Shown: positions 6,813 through 12,512 of the stretch, in pieces
Numbering within the stretch: the stretch's first letter is position 1
Layout: each line of letters begins with the position of its first letter
Source: CALBPI01 sp039187375
Lineage (GTDB): Bacteria > Pseudomonadota > Gammaproteobacteria > Steroidobacterales > Woeseiaceae
Reading direction: 5' to 3'
DNA: 12,512 nt
Assembly: GCA_039187375.1 (NCBI GenBank)
Contig: JBCCZN010000070.1
Coordinates: 1-12,512, forward strand
Translations under genes and position numbers: made by a program
The notes under the pieces: model-generated
Told to the model about the DNA's origin: nothing
Seen by the model: the letters and a program-made list of their open reading frames with translations, nothing else
Databases searched by the model: none

Positions 6813-8381
6813 TCAATCAAATAGCGTCAGCTGTCCCTCATCTTTGGGCGCATCAAATCGCGGCGCATCGCTGCCTTTCAGGCGACGCTCTCGATAGGCG
6901 TTTGATGTCATCCGATCACGCTGCGCCCGCCGGCTACCGTGCTGATCAAACACTCTAGCCGCCGCCCCGCGATGCGCACCACTGCGTCGCACGACCGCAA
7001 TCTGTTCGCGAGCACGACGTATCGCCTGACGGTGGTCGACACAACGCAGCGGGTAATCGACACCAGGCCGAAATTCAGCCGCCTGTGCTTCGATGGGGGA
7101 CAGCGCCCACGGCTCGTGTACAAAAGGCGTTGGCAAGGCCGCAAGCTCCGGCACCCAGCGACGAATGAACTGCGCATGCGGATCGTGATCGAAACCTTGT
7201 TTTACAGGGTTGTACATTCGCGGCGTGTTAATACCAGTGGTGCCGCTTTGCATCTGCACCTGCGACAGGTGAATGCCAGGTTCGTAATCGAGAAACTGGC
7301 GTGCCAGAAAACTGCTGAACAGCCGCCAATCGAGCCACAAATCGTAGGCCGCGAAGGAGACCAGCATCGCGCGCATACGAAAGTTGATCCACCCATGGGT
7401 TTGCAGCGACCGAATACACGCATCAACAAACGGAAAGCCGGTTAGCCCCTGTTGCCAGGATTGCAGCAGCAACGGATCGTTACCATCATCGCGCAGCGAC
7501 TCGTAGCACGGATTAAAACACCGGCTTTCGATGCTCGGTTGCGATTCAAGCTTTTGCATGAAATGACAGTGCCAATGCAGCCGGCTCGTAAACGACCGGC
7601 GTGCTCGCGCTGGCAGATCACTGTGCTCAGTCTGTTGCACGGTACGGCGCAGCGACAGGGCGCCGTAGGCGAGGTAAGCACTAATGCGAGAGCCATGTCG
7701 GTACGCACTGCTCGGCGAGCTGATCTGTCGCTGATAGTGCTGACCACGCTCGCGCAAAAAGCTCTCCAACGTGGCGATCGCCGCTTGCTCGCCACCTCGT
7801 TGCACCTGAGATCTCGTAGCAACCGCGGGATGATAGGCCGTCAACCCGAGATTCTGCCCCGTGGGAATGTCACCAATATCCTCGACCGGTGGACCGGTGA
7901 GCCGGTCGGGTAGGTCATATTGCGCACTGTCCATCAGCGTGCGCCACTGACGCGCCCAGCCGTTGCGATCCTGCAAACGACGCACAACACCGTGCTGGGC
8001 GAACTCGCATACCTCGATACCGTTGGTGCGGGCCCAATCGAGCACAGCCAAATCCCGGGCATAGGTCAGTGCGTTGCCGGTTTCCTGGTGCGCGTAGATG
8101 CGGGTGAACCCAAAGCGTGTGCGCAGCGCCTCGAAAATGTCCACCGTTTCCCCCACGAAGACACGCAAGGGCTGACCCATCGCAGCCAGTGATTCACGCA
8201 ATTCAAGCAGGCACTCACGAATGAAGCCGTAATGCAGCGCATCCCCATCGTCGGCCCCGAGTATCCGTGGCTCGACGACAAAAACCGGCAATACGGCACC
8301 CTCACGAGCGGCCTCGCACAGCGCGGCGTGATCGTGCACACGAAGATCCCGTTTGAACCAAACCAGCGACAACCGTTGCAT
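6813..8381 (-). CDS. Divergent photolyase/cryptochrome-family flavoprotein
   Basis: This 522-residue protein begins with the photolyase alpha/beta domain (LVWFKRDLRVHDHAAL, residues 6-21). The FAD-binding helical domain includes SRISAYLAYGALSLR (231-245), the WQQGLTGFPFVDACIRSLQTHGW segment (309-331), NFRMR (333-337), DWR (351-353) and the QSGTTGIN/YNPVKQG/FIRRWVPEL block (378-413). The product should bind FAD and use blue light for DNA repair or signalling. Compared with E. coli PhrB, Trp359 is kept (Trp352 here), but the segment that would hold Asn378 and Trp382 contains no Trp (GIHLSQVQM, 369-377), and the Trp306 position looks like an acidic residue. The basic tail (about 445-500, ending QLTLFD) is longer than in PhrB. 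The ATG at 8381 faces the other photolyase gene across 64 nt. Confidence 0.88.
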   Translation of the reverse strand: MQRLSLVWFKRDLRVHDHAALCEAAREGAVLPVFVVEPRILGADDGDALHYGFIRECLLELRESLAAMGQPLRVFVGETVDIFEALRTRFGFTRIYAHQETGNALTYARDLAVLDWARTNGIEVCEFAQHGVVRRLQDRNGWARQWRTLMDSAQYDLPDRLTGPPVEDIGDIPTGQNLGLTAYHPAVATRSQVQRGGEQAAIATLESFLRERGQHYQRQISSPSSAYRHGSRISAYLAYGALSLRRTVQQTEHSDLPARARRSFTSRLHWHCHFMQKLESQPSIESRCFNPCYESLRDDGNDPLLLQSWQQGLTGFPFVDACIRSLQTHGWINFRMRAMLVSFAAYDLWLDWRLFSSFLARQFLDYEPGIHLSQVQMQSGTTGINTPRMYNPVKQGFDHDPHAQFIRRWVPELAALPTPFVHEPWALSPIEAQAAEFRPGVDYPLRCVDHRQAIRRAREQIAVVRRSGAHRGAAARVFDQHGSRRAQRDRMTSNAYRERRLKGSDAPRFDAPKDEGQLTLFD

Positions 8382-8445
8382 AGACGCAGTTTAGCCAAGC
8401 CACCGACAGACACCAGACGCTGTCGAGGTCTTGTAAACTCACGAG
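8382..8445. promoter_or_regulatory. Symmetric divergent control region between the two photolyase genes
   Basis: Only 64 nt separate the two start codons. A TAAACT hexamer stands 6 nt before the plus-strand ATG (8434-8439). The same hexamer on the minus strand stands 7 nt before the other ATG (8394-8389). Midway lies the inverted repeat CGACAG-N10-CTGTCG (8404-8425), whose centre coincides within 1 nt with the centre of the two boxes. If the hexamers are -10 elements, both transcripts would start at or very near the ATG and be leaderless, which fits the lack of a Shine-Dalgarno sequence. No convincing -35 box is visible, so an activator or alternative sigma factor may be needed. The function is inferred. 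Confidence 0.4.
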
Positions 8446-10863
8446 ATGTTGGAACGACTCTCTGCGCCGATTGCCGAGCGCGCAAGACTACTGAATGATG
8501 CTGACGCATTTGCAGGCGACTATGTGCTGTACTGGATGCACCATGCAGTACGCGACCATGACAACCCCGCGCTGGATGCCGCAATCGAATTGGCAAATGG
8601 CCTCGGCCAACCGCTGTTAATCTATATGGGACTGGCCGGGCGCCACGACTACAACAGCGACCGCCACCACTACTTCATATTGCAGGGCGTGCGCGATGCG
8701 GCACGCGCATTGGCACGCCGCGGACTCTCTTTGCAATGCCACTGGCCCCAAAACAGTACTGATACGGCTCTGGCACAACTGTTGAGCAATGCTAGCGCCA
8801 GTGTGTTCGAGTGCATGCCGGTGTCGCCGTTTAATCGCTGGCATCCGATTCTCGCTCGCAAGGCACCCGGTACCGTCATCGAAGTCGATGCACGTTGTAT
8901 CGTGCCGATGACCTTGTCCCGGCGTGCGCCGGATCGCGCCTTCAAATTTCGCAGCAAGTTCGCAGATGACTACGTGCAGCGAATCGCCGCGGGCTGGCCA
9001 GACACCACGACCCTGAATACCAGCAATGCATCACAAAGCGTATTTGAACCGGTCGATCTCACCCAGCTCGATGACGCTGCACTATTGGCCCGCATCGCGA
9101 GAACAGACATCGATCACAGCATTGGCCCGGTAGCACACACCCCTGGCGGCAGCAGCGCCGGGTATGCCCGCTGGCAGGCATTCGTAAACAACGGCTTGAA
9201 GCACTATCACCGTCGGCGCAACGACGCTGCTGATCAATGGTCGCAGGGCGTCAGTCGAATGTCCGGGTATCTGCATCATGGTCACGTGTCAGCGTTTCGG
9301 CTGGCACAAGAAGCCCAAGCCGCCGGCGGCGGCGGTGCGGCCAAATTCATCGAAGAGCTGACCATATGGCGTGAACTGGCACACCACTTTTGTTTTTTCT
9401 GCAAGGACCCTGACGCGCTAACGGCATTGCCGCAATGGGCTCAGGACACACTGGCCCAGCATGCTCACGATGCACGGCCCGAGCTGGTGCCGCTACACCA
9501 ACTGCAAAGAGCGCAAAGCCCGGACGCGCTGTGGAATCTGGCACAAAAGTCATTGATGGTGCATGGCGAGCTACACAACAACCTGCGTATGACCTGGGCC
9601 AAGGCCCTGCTGAGCTGGAGCGCAAGCCCAAGTCAGGCCCTCAGCACGTTGCTGGACCTGAACCACCGCTATGCACTGGATGGCAATGATCCGTCATCCT
9701 ACGGCGGTTTGCTCTGGGCACTTGGGTTATTCGACAGACCCTTTGAGCCTGCCCAACCGGTGTTCGGATCGGTTCGTGGCAGATCTCTTGAGGCTCATGC
9801 GAAAAGACTGGACATGCCCCGCTACGCCGCTCAAGTGCAAACACCAGCCGGGCGTCGACTGCGAATCGCGATCATTGGTGCAGGCATTTCCGGCCTTGCC
9901 GCAGCCGGTACGTTGATGGATCACCAACATGAGGTCGTGGTGTTTGAGAAATCGCGTGGCCCCGGCGGTCGAGCTGCAACCAGGCGGCGTGATGCCCTGC
10001 GCTTCAATCATGGCGCTCAATTTTTTACCGCACGCGATCCGCGCATTGCGCGGCACCTCCCGTCGCTGATGCACGCGGGTGTGGTGCAAGCTTGGCCGAC
10101 AACCGTAGCCAAAGGGCGAGCGGAATCTCTGGCAATAGAGAACAGCGATACGCGCTACCGTGCAATACCTGGAATGAATCGACTGGCGCGCACTCTGGCC
10201 GGGCCGATCGACATCATCACTCAAGCTCGAGTTCTGGGGTTACAACCCGGCGAGAATCGACGATGGTGCATAACGCTAAAGGCCCCACAGACGCCACCCG
10301 GCGGTTTGGAATTTGACGCGGTCATCGTCAGCGCACCAGCACCCCAAGCCGCCGAGCTTCTCACCGACATCGGCACGCCGCTCGGCGAGGTGGCTCGATC
10401 GGCACATTACACGCCGTGCTGGGCGCTGATGTTTGAGACCCATTCAGGACAGCCACCAGCCTGGCAGGCTGCGTTCTTGGATGACCCGACGATCGCATGG
10501 CTCGCACACGATGCTGGCACGCATGATCAGCATCATCGCTGGGTAGCCCATGCCAGTACCCACTGGTCTGAACAATACCTGGAACTCACAGCCGATGCTG
10601 CTGCAGCTGAACTGTCTAACGCGATCAATGCGCTCAACATCGAAGGACTCGAGGCTATTTCATCGACAACAGCGCATCGCTGGCGGTTTGCGCGCGTGAC
10701 AAGCGATGCCATCGCCCAACCGCAATTCGATGTGCAACAGATGATCGGTATCTGCGGCGATTGGTGCGCAGGCGCATCAAGAGTCGAAGCCGCCTGGCTC
10801 AGCGGCGTGGCCGTTGCTGGCGAAGTGCTGGCCAACGCAGCGCTGCACACAGACGATGACTGA
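8446..10863 (+). CDS. Class II photolyase-like protein fused to renalase-like FAD-dependent oxidoreductase
   Basis: One uninterrupted frame of 805 residues joins two flavoprotein modules. Residues about 20-440 are class II photolyase-like: YWMHHAVRDHDNPAL (29-43), FIEELTIWRELAHHFCFF (301-318), LWNLAQKSLMVHGELHNNLRMTWAKALLSW (split across 362-391) and LDGNDPSSYGGLLWALGLFDRPF. The Trp residues 363, 384 and 391 have the same spacing as the electron-transfer Trps 360, 381 and 388 reported for the Methanosarcina mazei enzyme. From about 472 a second FAD domain begins with IIGAGISGLAAA, the ribose-binding Glu501, SRGPGGRAATRR, then FNHGAQFFTARD, and ends with GDWCAGASRVEAAWLSGVAVAGEVL, as in COG3380/renalase-like oxidoreductases. 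The linker (about 445-470) is short. Each half is near full length, so this is a fusion, not a relic. The first half may repair pyrimidine dimers; the second may oxidise a reduced nicotinamide or amine. It overlaps the next gene by 8 nt. Confidence 0.88.
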   Translation: MLERLSAPIAERARLLNDADAFAGDYVLYWMHHAVRDHDNPALDAAIELANGLGQPLLIYMGLAGRHDYNSDRHHYFILQGVRDAARALARRGLSLQCHWPQNSTDTALAQLLSNASASVFECMPVSPFNRWHPILARKAPGTVIEVDARCIVPMTLSRRAPDRAFKFRSKFADDYVQRIAAGWPDTTTLNTSNASQSVFEPVDLTQLDDAALLARIARTDIDHSIGPVAHTPGGSSAGYARWQAFVNNGLKHYHRRRNDAADQWSQGVSRMSGYLHHGHVSAFRLAQEAQAAGGGGAAKFIEELTIWRELAHHFCFFCKDPDALTALPQWAQDTLAQHAHDARPELVPLHQLQRAQSPDALWNLAQKSLMVHGELHNNLRMTWAKALLSWSASPSQALSTLLDLNHRYALDGNDPSSYGGLLWALGLFDRPFEPAQPVFGSVRGRSLEAHAKRLDMPRYAAQVQTPAGRRLRIAIIGAGISGLAAAGTLMDHQHEVVVFEKSRGPGGRAATRRRDALRFNHGAQFFTARDPRIARHLPSLMHAGVVQAWPTTVAKGRAESLAIENSDTRYRAIPGMNRLARTLAGPIDIITQARVLGLQPGENRRWCITLKAPQTPPGGLEFDAVIVSAPAPQAAELLTDIGTPLGEVARSAHYTPCWALMFETHSGQPPAWQAAFLDDPTIAWLAHDAGTHDQHHRWVAHASTHWSEQYLELTADAAAAELSNAINALNIEGLEAISSTTAHRWRFARVTSDAIAQPQFDVQQMIGICGDWCAGASRVEAAWLSGVAVAGEVLANAALHTDDD

Positions 10864-11230
10864 CGCCGCAGAGAAGCTCTGCGCGCGCTGCGGGCGCCGC
10901 ATGCAATGGCGTAAGAAATGGGCGCGCAACTGGGATAGCGTCAAATACTGCTCCGATGCGTGCCGACGACAGCGACTGACAACCGTCGATGCTGAATTGG
11001 AATCGACCATCCTGTCACTGCTTAAGCAACGTGCTACAGGCGCGACGATCTGCCCAAGCGAGGCGGCCCGACAGGTAGCGGCGAGCGACTGGCGTGCGTT
11101 GATGGAACCGGCGCGGCAGGCGGCCCGTCGACTAGTGGCACAACGGCGAATTGACATCACGCAGCAAGGTCATGTCGTCGACGCGTCAACAGCACGCGGC
11201 CCGATCCGCCTGCGCTTGCGGGACGGATAA
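10856..11230 (+). CDS. DUF2256-DUF3253 two-domain protein with zinc ribbon
   Basis: This 124-residue protein joins two small domains of unknown function. Residues about 7-40 match DUF2256: Cys9, Cys12, Cys32 and Cys36 form a CxxC...CxxxC zinc-ribbon-like set around the conserved WRKKWARNWDSVKYCSDACRRQR. Residues about 45-122 match DUF3253, with GATICPSEAAR, DWRALMEPAR and RGPIRLRL; this part looks like a winged-helix fold. The ATG at 10856 lies inside the end of the photolyase-oxidoreductase gene (ATGACTGA overlap), so the two are translationally coupled. I recall DUF2256 genes as frequent neighbours of cryptochrome/photolyase genes, which agrees with the context, but no function is established to my knowledge. 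Its zinc ribbon and possible winged helix would suit nucleic-acid or protein binding (inference). Confidence 0.85.
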   Translation: MTDAAEKLCARCGRRMQWRKKWARNWDSVKYCSDACRRQRLTTVDAELESTILSLLKQRATGATICPSEAARQVAASDWRALMEPARQAARRLVAQRRIDITQQGHVVDASTARGPIRLRLRDG

Positions 11231-11304
11231 CCTCAATATTCGACAAGCCAATACTGTTTTGGCACTGACTAAGTTCATGTCTTCGACGATGCTGTCCATT
11301 TGAC

Positions 11305-11340
11305 AAAAAAATAGGCCGGCTTCGAAGAGAGGCCGGCCTA
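11305..11340 (-). terminator. Strong Rho-independent terminator (minus strand)
   Basis: A perfect 9-bp GC-rich stem, TAGGCCGGC (11312-11320) with GCCGGCCTA (11332-11340), encloses an 11-nt loop. Read on the minus strand it is followed directly by seven T residues (11311-11305). On the plus strand the hairpin is followed by GTCGC with no U tract, so it serves minus-strand transcription. It is 200 nt beyond the phosphatase stop codon, which has its own weaker terminator. Confidence 0.88.
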
Positions 11341-11428
11341 GTCGCTACTTCCAATGCGAGGGGAAGCAGCTTTGGGGACAACGAAGTTAGTCAACCAGCA
11401 AAGCTGTGGGGACGATGACTAACTCGCG
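11305..11428 (-). ncRNA. Candidate small regulatory RNA, about 124 nt, three stem-loops
   Basis: Read on the minus strand, a promoter-like site (11463-11435) predicts a start near 11428. SL1 has a 9-bp stem AGTTAGTCA/TGACTAACT (11424-11416 with 11393-11385) and an inner CAGC-TTT-GCTG hairpin. A linker (11384-11371) carries GTCCCC. SL2 has a 9-bp stem GCTGCTTCC/GGAAGTAGC (11370-11362 with 11352-11344), complete only on this strand because one pair is G-U, which would be A-C on the other. SL3 is the GC-rich terminator with its U7 tail. UCCCC occurs three times (SL1 internal loop, linker, start of the SL2 loop region), a motif able to pair with G-rich ribosome-binding sites. No family is recognised. 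An alternative is a structured 3' UTR of the phosphatase mRNA. Confidence 0.6.
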
Positions 11429-11434
11429 AGTGCA

Positions 11435-11463
11435 AGATTGCGGGATCGTCAGCCTATTGTCAA
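11435..11463 (-). promoter_or_regulatory. Sigma-70-like promoter for the candidate sRNA
   Basis: A perfect -35 hexamer TTGACA (11463-11458) is followed after a 17-nt spacer by CAATCT (11440-11435), a poor -10 match. The sequence upstream of the -35 is AT-rich, like an UP element. A start near 11428 would place the first stem-loop at the very 5' end of the RNA. Confidence 0.45.
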
Positions 11464-11518
11464 ACATTTTTGTCGAATTTCAGTAAACAAGATCTCTACA
11501 CAACAAAATCAATGAGTT

Positions 11519-11547
11519 AAAAGCTAGACGAACTGGTTTTGTCTAGC
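11519..11547 (-). terminator. Weaker intrinsic terminator overlapping the phosphatase stop codon
   Basis: Stem GCTAGAC/GTCTAGC (7 bp; 11523-11529 with 11541-11547) has an 11-nt loop and is followed on the minus strand by TTTT. The TAG stop codon of the phosphatase gene (11545-11543) lies inside the stem. The short U tract suggests partial termination, so some readthrough into the downstream RNA region is possible. Confidence 0.55.
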
Positions 11548-12262
11548 GATAGGTAAGCTCGTCAGCGCCTAGAAATGGTGTGGTATTGAATGTGTCGAGC
11601 GCCAGCCGGTCACCGGAATAGGTAAATTGGGTGACAGCCGCATTCATCACCCGCCAATTGAGCTCGGCTGCGACCACCTGCGGCGCGCGTAGTGCGGTTT
11701 GCACCGCAACGCCGATCGGGCCACCAGAGGTGAACACCGCAACCGTTGCCCCCGATTGCGACACCCGAGTCTGCTGCATCGCAGCGCGCACGCCATCGCT
11801 GAATTCAGACCAGGATGCCATACCCACCTCGCGCACCTGCGGCGCATCGCCGATCCAGCGCAACATCGACGCTTCAAGTAGACGGTGAACCGCTTTGTAC
11901 TGCTCGTGCTGTTCAGACGCCGACGTGAATGCTCGCTGCAATACAGCGATTTCGTCATCCACCTCAGCCAGCGCCGGCGCAAGATCACGAATCAGCGCAT
12001 CGGCGTCGTACTCATTTAGACCTGCCAGCTGAACAGGTTGGGGAAAATCGAGTTGTGCTTGCGCGAACATCGTACCCACCGCCGCCGCGGTATGACGCTG
12101 GCGCTGCAAATTTCCGGTGAACACATGCGTCGGGCGCACGTTGTGAGTCACCCACCAGCGCCCTAGTGCTCTGCCCTGCTCGACGCCCAGTTCCGACAAA
12201 CGATCGTAGTCGTCACTCATGAAACTCGCCTGCCCGTGCCGGATAAGCAACCACTGGCTCAT
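11543..12262 (-). CDS. Histidine phosphatase (phosphoglycerate-mutase-like) family protein
   Basis: The 239-residue protein opens with the family signature LLIRHGQASF, where His9 is the expected phospho-accepting residue and Arg8 a phosphate ligand. The NLQRQRHTA segment (51-59) supplies the next conserved arginines, and LNEYD (Glu84) the likely proton donor. The usual second histidine motif (SHGG) appears as FTSGGPIG (177-184), so that position is Ser179; related proteins with TSGGPI exist, so this may mark a subfamily rather than inactivation. The substrate is unknown. The ATG at 12262 is preferred because GGGGG lies 7-8 nt upstream and the motif starts at residue 8. An upstream in-frame ATG at 12328 would add 22 unconserved residues and lacks such a site. 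It is divergent from the secreted-protein gene at 12359. Confidence 0.88.
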   Translation of the reverse strand: MSQWLLIRHGQASFMSDDYDRLSELGVEQGRALGRWWVTHNVRPTHVFTGNLQRQRHTAAAVGTMFAQAQLDFPQPVQLAGLNEYDADALIRDLAPALAEVDDEIAVLQRAFTSASEQHEQYKAVHRLLEASMLRWIGDAPQVREVGMASWSEFSDGVRAAMQQTRVSQSGATVAVFTSGGPIGVAVQTALRAPQVVAAELNWRVMNAAVTQFTYSGDRLALDTFNTTPFLGADELTYR

Positions 12263-12317
12263 GCACACACCCCCGATCCTGCAAAGCCCTGAGGGTAGCG
12301 CAGCGATTGCTGATTTT

Positions 12318-12330
12318 CGATGCCGCATCG
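12318..12330. promoter_or_regulatory. 13-bp palindrome in divergent intergenic region
   Basis: CGATGC-C-GCATCG is a perfect 6-bp inverted repeat around one base. It lies between the phosphatase gene and the divergent secreted-protein gene, 29 bp upstream of the latter's start. This is a plausible operator position, but no regulator is known and short palindromes of this size also arise by chance. Confidence 0.25.
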
Positions 12331-12358
12331 GGCTGTGTATCCTTGGGGGAGTATCGCC

Positions 12359-12512
12359 ATGGAAACTGTTGTTATGCGCATTCGTCTGATCCTGATCGTC
12401 ACCGCCCTGCTCCTGTCACCGGCAATATCCGCTGCGCATCATTCGGGCGACAAAGACGAGGCGGCTCGCACGGCACTGGCATCGCTGCTGGAAGACTTTT
12501 TGTACAAAGCCA
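12359..12512 (+). CDS. Secreted or periplasmic protein, N-terminal part only; possibly SnoaL/DUF4440-like
   Basis: The frame is open from the ATG at 12359 to the end of the window (51 complete codons). GGGGGA lies 8 nt upstream of this ATG, which favours it over the ATG at 12374, although the latter would begin a neater signal peptide. The sequence MRIRLILIVTALLLSPAISAAHH is a typical Sec signal peptide with cleavage expected near AISA-AHH. The beginning of the mature part, with ARTALASLLEDFLYKA, resembles the first helix of SnoaL/DUF4440 (NTF2-like) proteins, but too little is present to be sure. The 3' end lies outside the window. Confidence 0.65.
   Translation, partial: METVVMRIRLILIVTALLLSPAISAAHHSGDKDEAARTALASLLEDFLYKA

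Larger units (their letters stand above)
11231..11542. other. 312-bp non-coding stretch between convergent genes
   Basis: No plausible protein gene is visible on either strand. The stretch is more AT-rich than its surroundings at 11455-11525. It holds a weak 5-bp hairpin GCCAA/TTGGC (11247-11263) after the DUF2256-DUF3253 gene with no proper U tract, and otherwise minus-strand signals: a TTGACA promoter-like site, three successive stem-loops and two terminators, listed separately. The sequence TGACTAAnT occurs at 11266-11274 and 11416-11424, and inverted at 11385-11393. Confidence 0.7.

Noticed and set aside
8404..8425. LexA/SOS box between the photolyase genes
   Set aside because: The repeat is ACAG-N10-CTGT, inside out relative to the LexA consensus CTGT-N8-ACAG, so it is not a LexA site.
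11247..11263. Terminator for the DUF2256-DUF3253 gene
   Set aside because: The GCCAA/TTGGC hairpin has only five pairs and no U tract after it, so it is not convincing as an intrinsic terminator.
11814..12328. Longer phosphatase start at the ATG at 12328
   Set aside because: It would add 22 residues without family similarity, and it starts inside a palindrome with no Shine-Dalgarno sequence. The ATG at 12262 has a G-rich site and the expected distance to RHG.
1..12512. CRISPR arrays, insertion sequences, integrase genes or attachment sites
   Set aside because: No regularly spaced repeats, transposase or integrase motifs, or terminal inverted repeats were seen. The 3' end of the tRNA is not duplicated nearby, so there is no sign of integration at tRNA-Pro.

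Overview
The window looks like a gammaproteobacterial chromosome segment of moderately high GC content, probably from a free-living, light-exposed organism. Evidence: the tail of an ispB-like polyprenyl synthase gene directly followed by tRNA-Pro, a tightly packed rimK/retropepsin-like protease/aspartoacylase-like operon, and a pair of divergently transcribed photolyase-family genes. Species cannot be assigned from the sequence alone.

Layout. 1-230 (+): the last 32 codons of an IspB-like prenyl synthase, a complete tRNA-Pro (anticodon CGG) only 3 nt after its stop, and an intrinsic terminator. 265-6759 (-): six genes packed with 1-4 nt overlaps or tiny gaps. In transcription order they encode a fumarylacetoacetate-hydrolase-family enzyme, a retropepsin-like aspartic protease (PF05618 type), a RimK-like glutamate ligase, a succinylglutamate desuccinylase/aspartoacylase-like metalloenzyme, a membrane-bound TPR hybrid histidine kinase, and an isoprenylcysteine-methyltransferase-like membrane protein. 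6813-8381 (-): a divergent photolyase/cryptochrome, only 53 nt upstream of that operon and possibly on the same transcript. 8382-8445: a compact divergent control region with mirrored TAAACT boxes around an inverted repeat. 8446-11230 (+): a class II photolyase-like protein fused to a renalase-like FAD oxidoreductase in one 805-residue frame, overlapping by 8 nt a small DUF2256-DUF3253 protein. 11231-11542: a non-coding stretch in which I see a strong candidate for an undescribed minus-strand small RNA (promoter, three stem-loops, U-tract terminator, repeated UCCCC motifs). 11543-12262 (-): a histidine-phosphatase-family protein. 12359-12512 (+): the start of a secreted protein, cut by the window end.

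How they may work together. The rimK group has the make-up of a tail-adding ligase with two hydrolases next to it that could remove or process tails, and a signalling kinase is translationally coupled downstream. The photolyase group looks like a light/DNA-repair cassette with an attached redox flavoprotein and a zinc-ribbon protein. The most novel-looking items are the candidate sRNA at 11305-11428, the photolyase-renalase fusion, and the symmetric divergent control region between the two photolyase genes.
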